From: Ichthyophthirius multifiliis
Lineage: Eukaryota; Ciliophora; Oligohymenophorea; Hymenostomatida
Direction: 5' to 3'
DNA length: 52,265 nt
Assembly (NCBI RefSeq): GCF_000220395.1
Contig: NW_004086044.1
Location: 1 to 52,265 of the forward strand
Part shown: positions 12,516 to 24,150 of the stretch, piece after piece
How positions within the stretch are numbered: position 1 is the stretch's first letter
Layout: every line of letters begins with the position of its first letter
Notes under the pieces: model-generated
What the model was told of the DNA's origin: nothing
The model's database searches: none
Seen by the model: the letters and a program-made list of their open reading frames with translations, nothing else
Translations under genes and position numbers: made by a program

Positions 12516-12812
12516 TGTTTTGATTTATTTGATTCGGTTTGTTTTCTTGATTAAGATCTTTGATTTTTTTATTTTTATTATACAACATTATTAAAGTTTA
12601 TTTATAGTCGATAATAAATTTTAATTTTAAAATTGTTATTTTTTATTTAGTAAAAAAATATTCTAAACAAAATGAAAGTTCTTATATATTTTTTATAATT
12701 TTTTTTTTAGTTTAGTTTAATTTATTTTATAAATATAAAAATTAATTTAAAATAATTTTAATAAATTACTAAAAATAAAAAGCATTTTTAACGTGTTGTT
12801 TTCAGAAGAAAA

Positions 12813-12824
12813 AAAGCGGGCTTT
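12813..12824. promoter_or_regulatory. GC-containing inverted repeat upstream of EXO1
   Basis: AAAGC-GG-GCTTT is a perfect inverted repeat of 5-nt arms, 111 nt before the EXO1 ATG. It is one of very few GC clusters in this spacer. It resembles the GCGGG core of E2F-type sites but does not match the full consensus. Structure seen; function inferred and weak. Confidence 0.25.
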
Positions 12825-12934
12825 ATTATATATATTTTTTTTAATAATTAGATATATTAAAACATTTATTTATATAAAAAAAATATTTTTAACCGCTTAA
12901 GAATAAAAAAAAGTAAACCAAAAATATTTTAAAA

Positions 12935-14717
12935 ATGGGTATAGAAGGATTATCTTAACTAATAAAGCCTATATTAGAAAAAAAATACTTATCGTAATTA
13001 AACATAAAATCGGTAGCAGTAGATGCCATGTATTTTTTATATAAAGGTTGTTATGCATGTTCATATCAATTAAATAATAATATAGAAACGAAAGAATATA
13101 TGATATATTTATTTAAAATAATAAAGCTACTTTAATTTTATAAAATAGAGCCAATAATAGTATTTGATGGTCGTTCATTACCCGCAAAAGACTTAACTCA
13201 TAAATAAAGAGAAAATACAAAATAAAAAAACTTAGATATAGCAAATAAATTAATCGAAGAAGGAAAAAAATAAGAATCATTTAAGTATTTTTCAAGATGT
13301 CTTCGTGTAAATAAAAAGATGATATATGAAGTAATTGATACTCTTTTTCATAATAAAATAAAATTTGTGATCTCGCCTTATGAGGCAGATGCTTAAATTG
13401 CTTTTATGGTCAGAAAAGGAATCACTGATGCTGCGGTTACTGAAGATTCAGATTTGATTTGTTATGGATGTCCTAGAGTTATTTTTAAATTAAAATTAGA
13501 TGGGAGTTGTGAATATTTAGATTTAAATAAATATACAGAAAATTAAGCTCTTAGAAAAACTATTTAATGTGAAAGTCTAAGGTGTTTTTTAGCCCAGAGT
13601 GAAAATAATAGAATTCTTATATGTATTATGGCTGGGAGTGATTATATTCCGAGTATTCATGGAATTGGAATTAAAAAGGCTATTGATTTATTTTATAGAT
13701 TAAATAATTTTTAGTTTTTTTTTTTAAAAAAAAAAATGTATATATTTTGTTTTATTAATAAAAAGGAGTGTAATGAGAAAATTAAGAGTAGAATTAAAAT
13801 TTGATATTCCTTAAAAATATGAAGAAATGGTACAAAAAGTGTCTCTTATTTTTAAACATTAACTCGTTTTTGATTTTTAAGAGAAAATACTTACTTATAT
13901 AAATGAATTAGGTAGCGATTTTAAAAAAGAAGATTTAAGATAGATAGGAATCAAAATCGAATATTTCGAAGAAGTTTGTTAAGGATTAAGAGATGTTTAT
14001 AGTTTAGAAAAAAGACAAATTAAAGAAAGTAAACTAGATTTATAGAAATAATATTTAAATTATAATTCTATAAAGAAAAATTATGATTAGTATAAATAAT
14101 ATAATAATAATGAGAATAATAGTTTTTGTAAAAATAAACAGGAAAAAATAATTAAAAATAAAGACGAAATTTTAATAAACAATAAAGAGAAAAATAATGA
14201 TGAAAAATCTAGTGAAAATTAATTATTTGAAAATATTGAAAACTATAATTTTAGCGAAGATGAAGAAAATTTAAAGGAAATTTAAATTTAAGAGAAACAA
14301 AATGTCAATTTTTTTAAAAAAATAAAAGCGGAAAATTAAGATAAAAATGCTTTGTTTTCTTTAGAATCGTTTTGTGATGCTTTTTTAAATGATTATAAAT
14401 AATTGGAAAATGCAAATGAAGATTTTTGTGTTAGAATTTAATAAGAAATTAAACGAAACGAAAATAAAGAAGAACTCCAAAAAAGTGTCATAAAAATTAA
14501 TCCCTTTATTAAATAGAATACAATCAATACTTCTCCATTAGACTCTTTAGAAGCTTTTAATGTTGAAAAAATACCAAGACAATAATCAAGTGCTAAACCT
14601 GAAAAAAGAGTACTTATTAATAATTAGAAATTCAATAAAAGTTAATAAGAAAATGTTAAGTCAGTCTAAAAAGAAAAAAATAAGAAAAATCTTTATTCAT
14701 CTTTTTTTAAGAATTGA
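12935..14717 (+). CDS. EXO1: Exonuclease 1 (XPG/Rad2 family 5'-flap nuclease)
   Basis: Two exons, 12935-13713 and 13766-14717, 576 residues. The N-terminal half is a complete Rad2 nuclease. It starts MGIEGLSQLIKP, so the N-terminal Gly follows Met as in the family. Metal-binding acids are all present: VAVDAMYFLY, IVFDGR, SPYEADAQIAF, TEDSDLICYG and IMAGSDYIP. The helix-hairpin-helix reads IHGIGIKKAIDLF, and FKHQLVFDF matches the Exo1-specific segment after it. The C-terminal half (from about residue 330) is acidic and Asn/Gln-rich, as is usual for the Exo1 mismatch-repair-partner tail. The enzyme degrades DNA 5'-3' in mismatch repair, end resection and meiotic recombination. The 52-nt intron has a GTTTTT donor; splicing it joins LNNFQ to SVMRKLRVELKFDIP exactly as in the family. 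Its intact active site indicates a functional gene. Confidence 0.93.
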
Positions 14718-14893
14718 TTAAAAAAAAAAATATTTTATATATCTTAAAATAAAAATGAATATTTTCCATTTTAAAAATATATTTTATATACTTTTTTAAA
14801 AGTAAAAAATAAATAAAAATTGCATTTTTAATTTTATAAAAAAAAAAGTTAAAATAAAACAGTATATGTTATTTATTATAAATTATAAAAAAA

Positions 14894-17233
14894 TCAATTA
14901 ATGATTTAATTTTCATCTTTTATATTTTGAATTTATGTCTTTATTCTATTCATTAAATTTTATTTAAATCCTGCATCAACATCATCTCTTATAGATAAAC
15001 AGCTTTCTAATATAAAAGCAGCCATTTATTTATGGAAAGATTAAATAATTTATGGGAATAATACATCAATATCATTTTTAGAAATACTCAAAATTTAAAT
15101 AAAAACTTAAAATTGCATATCGATAAATGTAATTTATTAGGAACTAATATGAGCAATTTAGTTTTCTTAAAAAAAGTTAGACAAAAATAATTAATCCGAT
15201 TTTATTTTTTTCAAAAAGTCTTATTTATTTGTAAAAAGATTTTTAAGCTCTGATTTATCATCTTATTATTATGCTTTTTTTTTCTTTTTTTTTTCTTCCT
15301 TTGTATTTTCTACTACATTTTAATTTTATGAAATATTATTATATTGAAAATCTTCACAAATATTCTTATATACTTTTTTAATTTAAAATATGAAATGTTC
15401 CCAATAATTTTACATGGCTTTTTCAAAAGAAAATTTACAAACTGACCCGAAATGAATTTTACTTTAAAGTCCATTTTTTATTTATTTCAAATAATGTTCC
15501 ATAGTATTAATTAATAGTTGAAAAAGTTCATCTTCAACCCATTTTTAGGTAAAAAGTAAAGGGATAATTTATGCATTTATTGGAGTAAAAATAATATTAA
15601 TAAGTACTCCTAAGAGATCATTTATAGCATTTTTAAATTTTTTAATAATTTCATTAATAAAAATATTATCAACTCTATCTAAATAGCTTTCTTCAGTATT
15701 TTAAACATAAGAAAGTGCCTAATTTTTACTTTCAGCAGCATTTAAAGTACATTTATAAAAATTGTTAACACAAAGCATTACTTTGCACATGAAAATAAAT
15801 GTATCTTATTCTTGTGTAATTTCCTTTAGTTAATTTTTTATTTTTTCCAGTTCTATATTAATAATTTATTAGCTTAAATTTTCTGAAATAGACCTTAAAT
15901 ATTCTATAAACTAACTTATTTCTAGTTTTGGACCTAATGCATCAATTTATCTATTTATAAGTTAAAAAATGTCCACAGGATAATTCCCTTATAATTCTTT
16001 TTTTTTTCTTATTAAAGTTTCTATAGCTTCATATGTTTGGAACTCCATTTTATCATTTTACATGCATTAATCTATATATTCTTGCATCATTCCACGTAAA
16101 TGATTTTAAAAATGAGGCATAAATTATAATGCCTTTGTTTTTAAATACATATAATCTAGTGAATCTATTCCTGCTTTTGATAATAATTCTTAATAGGAGT
16201 CTATCCAAGTCATCAAGTTTAATAAAATTCCATATGAATTTTTTATTTCTTCCTCATTTTCTAAATAAGGCATTATTCGTTTTTCTATATTATATCTATA
16301 TCTTGATTCATAAACTTAAAATATATCCCAATTTTTCGGAAAGCATTTTGTTACATAATCTAATACTTCTAAAAGATCACTGACTGTAAATTTACTTTTT
16401 TCGAGTACTTATATTACATCAGATATGCCTTTTAAACGATTATCGAATCTTTCGTCTATACATTCGTTTATTGTATTTATAGCTTTTAGTTTAAATAAAG
16501 GATTTCGATTCTTTGAAGTCAATATTCGGTCTCCACTTTCAATTATTTTTACTACTTGTATTATTTTAGATGGTTCTGATTTTGATAAATGAAGTGCATT
16601 TTTTAAAAAATCATTGAATATAGTTTAATAAAATGATTGCTCGAATTCTGAAAGCATTTCGAACTCTTTGAGGATTTTATCCATTTCTTCATTGTTTTAT
16701 TAATTTGAGTTGTTTTGGGTTAATTTTTGGATTAAAGTGTCTCTTAGTTCACATAAAGAAATTAATTTTAAATGTATATATTCAAAATTTCCATCTTCTT
16801 TAAACATTTCTCGCATTTTTTATATTTACTTTTTTATGTTAAAAAAAAATTTCATTTCATCTATTAAACTAGATATGTTTTTTTTATAAGTCTATAGTTT
16901 TTTGAATTTTTCTAAATCCTGTTTAAATTAAGGGTTTTTTTCGTAATCTTTTTAAAGTATATTTATTGATTTTTAACATTCAAGAATATTTTCTTTATTT
17001 TTTTTTATAAAATCTTGAACTGTTTATATTCCTTCCACTTATTTTTAGATTGATGTTGTTATTTCACTATCTATTTCTTGCTATTTACGTTTATATTGTT
17101 AGGATAATTAACGAAATTTATCTGGATTTAACATTTATTTGTTATTTAATATTTGCAATATCAAATTTTCGCTTTGATCTATTGCTTCTTACTCTGTTGA
17201 GAAATTTTTCATACTTAAATCTTGTGGAATCAT
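14894..17233 (-). CDS. SEC6: Exocyst complex subunit Sec6 (EXOC3)
   Basis: A single uninterrupted frame of 2340 nt, 779 residues, close to the usual Sec6 length. The N-terminal coiled-coil region contains the family pattern QQEIDSEITTSIQKQVEGIQ, followed by LKLISLCELRDTLIQKL. The middle has IFQVYESRYRYNIEKRIMPY and GILLNLMTWIDSYQELLSKAG, matching the helical bundles of Sec6. The C-terminus (FHKQMAAFILESCLSIRDDV) is also helical. Sec6 is one of eight exocyst subunits that tether secretory vesicles to the plasma membrane before SNARE fusion; in ciliates this should serve mucocyst and membrane traffic. The Lys-rich tract near residue 630 lies on A10 and A9 runs but stays in frame. The ATG at 17233 opens the frame directly. 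Being intronless is notable next to its neighbours. Confidence 0.85.
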
Positions 17234-17405
17234 TTTTTAAAATTTTTAATATTATTTAATTAAAAAATAAATATTTTCTTTTATTTATCTGTTTTATTAT
17301 AATATGTATAAATAATTATATTTTTTTAAAAAAAAGATTAATAATTTATTTATAATAAATATCACCTAAATTAAATAGAAAACTTGAATTATATAATATT
17401 AACTT

Positions 17406-17681
17406 TCAATAATATAAAAAAATTGTGTATACTATTAAAAATTTTTGCGAATATTAATATTATGACACTTCCAAAATTTATAATCCCATTTAATATATTA
17501 TTATATTTAAAATAAAATATTAGTTTTTTATATATTTTGACGTTATCAATATTTCATAAACTTCCTATCGCTTTCTTACTTCCTATTTTAAAAAAATCAC
17601 TAAAGCCAATCTAAAATCTACCTTAAAACTCAAAACTAAAGTCAAAATCGCACAAAATAATCATCCTCCTATACCAAACAT
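17406..17681 (-). CDS. Candidate small membrane protein with an in-frame TGA
   Basis: Unrecognised. An island richer in G/C than the spacer lies at about 17550-17700. On the minus strand ATG 17681 gives MFGIGG, then TGA (17661-17663), then the same frame continues as a membrane helix (LFCAILTLVLSFKV) and a basic tail (KQEVRKRQEVYEILI) to a TGA at 17406. Other frames over the island are also open: minus-strand ATG at about 17665 (DFDFSFEFQGRFQIGF) and a plus frame (HKLPIAFLLPILKKSLKP). The coding strand and frame are therefore uncertain, and the island might instead be a non-coding RNA. The G-over-C bias favours the minus strand. Confidence 0.3.
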
Positions 17682-17792
17682 GGTATTTAATAATTTGATT
17701 TTCGGCGAAAATTTTTTTTTAGGGAATGCTAAGTTATTTATTATATTTTCATGAAAATATCTATAAAATTGCAAGTATTTAATAACAATGGG

Positions 17793-18320
17793 ATGTTCAG
17801 ACATAAAATTTAAAAAATTACATCGAATGAATATTTAAAATATTAACATATTCAGTTAGAAGGTAAAATTATAATATTCAATAAGAACTAATTTTAATTA
17901 AAAAAAAAATTATTAAACTAAAGCAAATTTAGTAATGATTTAGTAATGAGATTTGAAGAATCATTAATTAAAATTGGAAACGTAGCATATAAAATGAGCA
18001 TTATACCTAAATTTGAAAAAGAATTTAAGAAAATATAATTATATCTTATTAACGATAAGAAAATAAACATATTTCACTAAGTGTATCTCTATGCAATAAA
18101 CTAAGTAAATGATAGCTTACATATGTTCTATGAGAAACACGGTAATTGAGGCCAAGAAAATAATGATGCCAATTATTTTGATACTTGTCCTTGCGGTAGA
18201 AATTAAATAATTCGGGAATCTAATAAACTAACTGAATAAAAGAACAATATTGCTAAAAACAACCAAAAAATAAATTTCGTATATGTAGAGGTGTAGAGGC
18301 AATTAGAATTACGAAGAAAA
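17793..18320 (+). CDS. Small protein of unknown family, frame continues past an in-frame TGA
   Basis: Exon 1 is 17793-17862 (MFRHKIQKITSNEYLKYQHI). An 81-nt intron follows (17863-17943, GTAAAA donor), and exon 2 resumes with MRFEESLIKIGNVAYK in the right phase. After 91 residues there is TGA at 18147-18149. The same frame then continues with convincing coding composition: DANYFDTCPCGRNQIIRESN, and INFVYVEVQRQLELRRKK to about 18320. No Met starts the second part, so it is not a separate gene. Explanations: read-through, a selenocysteine codon, a sequence error, or an intron removing the TGA (18142-18156 and 18142-18288 both preserve frame). The sequence around the splice junction contains an 11-bp direct repeat (TTTAGTAATGA). 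I do not recognise the family. It converges on the ankyrin gene. Confidence 0.5.
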
Positions 18321-18686
18321 AAAATAAAAATAAAATAAAAATAAATATCTAGTAATAAATTTGAGATTTTTATTTTTTAAAAATTCTCCTTTATAGTTAA
18401 AATGTATTTTTTATCAATTATATATATTTTTTTATTTATATTTGTTTTTTTTATGATTTAATCAAAGATAATTTTATTTTTAGTTTTTAAAATTATATGA
18501 ATGAAAAATTTTCAATTTTTTTTATGGACAATAATAATATATAGATTCATAATTTAATCAAAAAATATTTAAATAAATTAATAAAAAAAATGCAAATATT
18601 ATTTAAAAAATTATCTAAATAAAAAATGTAAAACAAAATAAACATATATATATATAAAGCAAAAAGTAAAAAAATTAATAATATTT

Positions 18687-19563
18687 TCAACCTTAATTTT
18701 TAAGTTTACCTTTTTTAGTAACAGCCTAATCATAATCTTCAATGAATTTTTCAAAAGCAGGTTAGTCAACAGCAAATAATTTTGAAAAAGCGAAAATCCA
18801 TTCATCTATATTTACCTTTTTTTTTTAAAAAAAAAAAAATATATAAATAAAATTAAAAAAATATGATAATACTCCTTCTTTATTACAAACAGAACATGAT
18901 TTAATAAAATCCTTTGCATCTTTTTCTGCTATATTATCATTTATTGTATCATCTATATATTTATTAAATCTTTTGGATTTTTCTAAATCTATTAACCCAG
19001 GAATAAAGTTTCCTTCAGTAAATCCAATAGGTTTGGCATCAACATCATTAAAAATTTCTATTAATTTATCTTTTTATTATTAGTTTAATATATTAAATGC
19101 TTTTTCTTCACAAATTACATTATTTAAAATATTTTTAGCTTCTAACTATCCATCTCCTGCTTTTTGGCCATTATTACTTTTTATATTTGGGTTAATTCCA
19201 CTTAACAATAAATATAAAATGCATTCTTTGTCTCCTCTCTCGCAAGCTAAATGTAAAGGCGATTTACCTTCTCCATTTACTGTTTCTAGGTTTATACTGT
19301 TTTATACTAATAATCTTAAAATTTCTAATCTTCCGTTCATAGATGCAATATGTAAACCATTATTTCCTATATAAAAAATCAACGTATGATTTTTATTTGT
19401 TCTTTTTTACCATCCCTATCTTAATAATCTACAGATACGTTATTTTAAGTAAGTGATCTCTTGACTTCATCTAGATTTCCTTTTTATTTTTATTTTTTAA
19501 TCTTTTTTATTATTTACCATTTTCACAATGTTATAAATATTATTCTGCTAAATAATCGCTCAT
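18687..19563 (-). CDS. Ankyrin-repeat protein
   Basis: Four exons (19563-19518, 19479-19411, 19366-18873, 18815-18687) sum to 738 nt, 245 residues. Residues 10-120 hold about three ankyrin repeats: NGLHIASMNGRLEILRLLVQ and GKSPLHLACERGDKECILYL show the classic TPLHxA pattern. The second half is alpha-helical with IDEWIFAFSKLFAVDQPAFE and a basic end. Such proteins are binding scaffolds; the partner is unknown. Introns are 38, 44 and 57 nt, each with a GTAA or GTAT donor and AG acceptor. The 5' neighbour is the Dbp5-like helicase, transcribed away from it. Confidence 0.85.
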
Positions 19564-20412
19564 ATTTTAATTTTTATATATTTTATTTTTTATTATTATT
19601 AATATTTTTCTTTTATAAAAAAATTAAATAATTAATTATGATTATACTTAATTTATTTTATAAATATATATTAATCCATCAATTTTTTTTAATAATCGAT
19701 TGATTATATAATTATTAATTTTAGTTTTTCATTATGATTAAAATAATTTTAAATTTAATTAAGTTTATAAGATTTTTTTTTTATTAAATATTACTTAAAT
19801 AATAATAAAATTATAGAGGTATAAAATAATATATATAATTATATAATTAATTTAATTATAATTAAAAAATGATGAAAATATTTTAAATATTAAATATTTA
19901 ATTTAATTATTTTAAAAATATTATTATGTAATATATAAAAAAAATCTATAACAATATAATATTATTATAATAATTTTGTATTACAAATATTTTATGTTTC
20001 AGTTTAATAATTTATTTTTAATATAAAAAAAAATAATTAAATTAAACATATTATATATTTTTTTTTTATTTAATAAAACATTTATATATATTAATTATTA
20101 TAATTTTTTTTTAAAAAAATAACTAATATAAGATTATATTTTTTTTATGATATAACACTTATTAACATCATATAAATATAAAAAACTAATTTAATAATCA
20201 TGTATATAATATTTCAGTCAAAATAAATAAATTTAATTTTAATATTTTATTTTTAAATTAAACAGAAATTTTAGATATATTTATTTTTAATAAAAATAAT
20301 AATATATTCAACAAAAAAAAAAAAATAATAAAAAAATATTTATATATAATATAATATTATTATAGATAAATAAATAAAATATATCTTAATTATTATATAA
20401 AATTATTATCAA
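19564..20412. other. AT-rich divergent promoter region
   Basis: No gene seen. Nearly pure A/T with runs of A, T and TA. It lies between the starts of the ankyrin gene (leftwards) and the helicase gene (rightwards), so both promoters must be here, but no recognisable motif stands out. Confidence 0.55.
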
Positions 20413-21945
20413 ATGGATTAAGAAAATTAAGAACAAAAATAATTATGTAAATAAATACTTAAAAACACCGTATATATAGACAAATAATGGAACGAAATAT
20501 AAGATTTAGATTCCCTCTTGATTGAAAAATTAATAAAAAATGGAAAAAATAAACCTACATTAATATAATATAGATCAATAGGTCCTATAATATCAGAAAT
20601 TTAAAGATTCATAGGTATAAAGGCTCCAAACGGAAGTGGAAAAACCTTAACTTATGTGATTCCTGCATTATAATTTGCTTTATAGAACTTATCTAAGCCA
20701 GCTACAAAAATCGAATAATATATTGAGAAAGAGAAAAATATTCAGGAGAAAATATATATACCGACAGTAATAGTAATAGCAGATACAATAAATTTAATTT
20801 AATAAATTCGAGTTGAAATCTAATAATTAGCTCCTGAAGTAAAAAAAGAAAAAATTAAAAATCTATAAATATATTTATATAATTAGGGAATATTTGTAGA
20901 TTCATTACATTCAGGTGAATAAGTAAAATTATAAGGATAAATTTTAGTTTCTACACCAGATTTATTATAGAAATATTTACTATCAGACAAAAAGATAATG
21001 ACTGATAATTTAAAATATTTTGTTATTGATGAAGCTGATACTACATTTAAATTTTTTCCTGAAAAAATCCGAACTTTAATTAACTTTATAAAATTAAGAG
21101 AAAACGTAATAATGTAGCTTGTTTCTGCTACTCTAAATAAAGAAACTATTAATGAATTTACAAAGATTATTAAATCAAAAGAAAAATTCTAAAGTTTAGA
21201 AAATAAATAATAAGAAGATGAAGACGATGAAAATGAAGATGAAGATGATGATGATGAAATACATTTTATTAGTATAGAAACTACTTTGGAAGGCGTTTAT
21301 TAATTCTATATAGATGAAGATGAGGAAGAAATAAAAGAATAAAACAAAGATCAAGAAGTTACTGAAGATTCTAGGCTTGTAAAAAAATTTTTAATTGTAA
21401 AAAAACTAATAGATACTGTTTTAGGGAAAGATTAATCTACATAGAGTGGCTAAACAATTTAAACTTAAATAATAATTTTTTTCAATGAATTGTATAAAGT
21501 ATAGAAATTTTTAGATTTTTACAGGACATAAAAATCTCATTTAAAATTCGAATTTATTACTTCTGATAAAAATTCAAAATAAAGAGAATAAATCTTATAG
21601 GATTTCAGAAAAGGTAATTTCGATCTACTTTTTGCTACTAATATTATCGCTCATGGAATAGATATAAGAACAGTTGGTTTAGTTATTAATTTAGATTGTC
21701 CTCTAGGGAATATCAAAGAGAGAAATTTTGAAGTTGATCATGAAACTTATCTACATAGGGTAGGAAGAACGGGAAGATATAATGATTTAGGGGTAGGTAT
21801 TACTTTAGTGGATAAAAACTCAATTGGGATTGTGTAAAAAGTTAAATAAGTCTTTAATTAGGATATTCTTAAGTTTGATGAAAAGGTTGTTGTTTAAAGA
21901 TTAAATGAAGTTATTGAAAATAACAATAAATAAATTCTGAAATGA
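20413..21945 (+). CDS. DBP5: DEAD-box RNA helicase, Dbp5/DDX19-like
   Basis: One exon, 510 residues. Motifs in order: motif I APNGSGKT (about residue 75), motif II VIDEADTTF, motif III LVSATL, motif V FATNIIAHGIDI, motif VI YLHRVGRTGRY. The C-terminal part, from VINLDCP through FEVDHETYLHRVGRTGRY and an insert before the conserved His, follows the Dbp5/DDX19 pattern rather than eIF4A. Dbp5 remodels mRNPs at the nuclear pore during mRNA export. A strongly acidic insert (EDEDDENEDEDDDDE) lies between the RecA lobes. Oddities: motif V has His where most DEAD-box proteins have Arg (ARGID), and motif Ia lacks PTREL. A decayed copy lies at 48545-49420 and shares the His. ATPase residues are intact, so activity is expected. 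Confidence 0.88.
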
Positions 21946-22146
21946 AGATTTTAAATATTTATTATTTATATTTTAAAGAATTTTAAAATTTATAATTTAT
22001 ATATTTTTATTATTTTTATAAAAAATAATTATTAATATTTTTTTTTTTATTACAAAAAAGAAACAAAAATTGAATTAATTTTAAAAAATAAAATAAAAAA
22101 AAATGAAAGTTTTTTATTTTATTTAAAAAAAAATATAAAATAATTT

Positions 22147-23271
22147 TCATTTTTTGTTACTTTTAATATTATTTTATTTTTCTAATTTTTTAGTTTCATC
22201 AAATTTAATTTCTTAATTTAAAGGTTCATCTTTTTTATTAACTTATTTTTTTGTTTAGTTTTAATTTTTTTCAATAAAAACATTATCTTTAGAATTTTGT
22301 TACGGGGTTATTTCTTATTATTTATTATTTTATAATACATCTTATTTTTAATCAATTTTTTATTATTTTGGACTTAAAGATTTATTTGTTTATATATAAG
22401 ATTCTTTATTAAAATATATATATTAGCAAAAATATTATTTTTTGTAATTAATTTAAATATATCAAAAAATATAATAAAAATGAATATAATTAAAAATAAA
22501 TAAGTGTTTAATATATAAATATATTTATATTTTTATTTTATTTGAATATAATTTTTTAATTTAATATTTACATATATATTTATTTTAATTTTCTTTTTTT
22601 TATTTTTTATACCGTTGTGTGTTTTAGATTAGTTTTTTTTTTTATTTTCTTTTATTTTTATTTTTTCTTCATATTTTAAAACTACTTAAGCTGCATATTC
22701 AAATATATTTCCAGATGGTAACCCATTTTTACATAATTATTTTATGAAATCTTTTTAATATTATTATTTTATTATATTTAATATAAATATTTTACAATCA
22801 TATGCTTCTATTAAACCTGTTTCTTTCAAAATATTTTTTTTTTAACTAAATAATTTAGAGTATTTTCATTTTCATTAACTTTTTATAATTCATATTTTTA
22901 TTTTAAAAAAATATTTTTTTAAATTTATATATAATTTTTATAAAAATACTCTATTTTTATTATAATGTTTCTATTTATACTTATGTTTATTAAATGCTTT
23001 TAATTTCATTTATATCTATTTAATTTTCTTATTTTTATTCTAATATTTTTTCTTTTTATTCTGGCTTTTATTCGGATTTTTAATCATTGTTTTCTTTCAT
23101 TTTTTCTTAATTATTTAAATCTTAAGAATTTTTTTATATAGGTTCTTCTTTTGTTGGTTATTTATCATCAATATGTTAATCTTATCTTTAAACTTAATTT
23201 TCTTATGGCAATAGTTTTTATTAAAGATTTTTTGTGGAAACATCAGACTCTTTTCTACTTTTTTTTGACAT
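22147..23271 (-). CDS. Gln-rich protein with a conserved-looking C-terminal segment
   Basis: Exons 23271-22950, 22878-22613 and 22403-22147, about 281 residues. The N-terminus is Gln/Lys/Glu-rich and probably disordered. The middle segment (LKETGLIEAYDCKIFILNII; CKNGLPSGNIFEYAAQVVLK) is helical and looks conserved; I cannot name the family. The C-terminus returns to Gln/Lys-rich sequence ending IKFDETKKLEKQ. Exon lengths fall one base short of a multiple of three. The missing base fits the ten-T run at 22834-22843 (plus strand), where the reading changes frame between two good segments. Introns are 71 and 209 nt, the second unusually long here. Confidence 0.7.
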
Positions 23272-24150
23272 TATTTATTTTTTTAAATAGAAATTATTAT
23301 TATATTTTTTTATAACTAATATTAAATATTATATATTTTTGCTTTGTTTTATATAATATAATTAAATAAATATAAACAATAAAAATAAATATTATTTTAG
23401 TAACGTTTTAATATAAAAAAATTAAATTTTGAATAATAAATTTAAATTATATAAGTAAAAAATAAACAAAAAAAATAAAAAAAAATATATGTAAAAATAA
23501 TTATTTTATATGAATATTTAAAAAAAAAATTATAATGATTTTAATTAATACATTATTTTATATAATATAAACTTACTTTTATAAAAATTGATAAAAATAT
23601 TAAATAAATGAGAAAATAAAAAAAAAAAGGCTTTAAGAAATTAAAAAAAAAAATTAATATTAATTAATATAATATAATAGAAAAAATTAAATAAATATTT
23701 AATAAAAGTTTATTATTTTAAACTTTAAATTTTTTTTTATAATTTATATAAATCATAAAATTTAATATAATATTAAAATTAATTCTTCAATTATATAATT
23801 AAAAAAATATATAATTAATTTATTTGTATATATTATATTAATTAAAAAAAAATTATTTATATATATTTATTATTTACTAAATCTAAAAATAAAATAAAAA
23901 TCAAATTTATATTTATTCCATCAAATATAAATAATAAAACAATTATAAATAAAAAATTGAAAATAAAAATAAGAATCGAAATAAATATATATAAATTTAA
24001 TTAAAATATAAGAAAATTATTAATATAATATATAATATATAATATATAATATATAATAATATAATATATAATATATAATATATTATATCTAATATATATT
24101 ATCTAATAAAATAAAAATAAATTTTTTAAATATAGAATAATTTTTTAAAA
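23272..24150. repeat. AT spacer with AATATAT tandem repeat
   Basis: No gene seen. At about 24021-24082 a 7-bp unit (AATATAT, slightly irregular) repeats about nine times. The rest is A/T homopolymer-rich spacer separating the starts of two divergent genes. Confidence 0.6.

Noticed and set aside
16129-17259. Plus-strand ORFs over the Sec6 gene
   Set aside because: Shadows of the minus-strand Sec6 frame, which is continuous for 779 residues.
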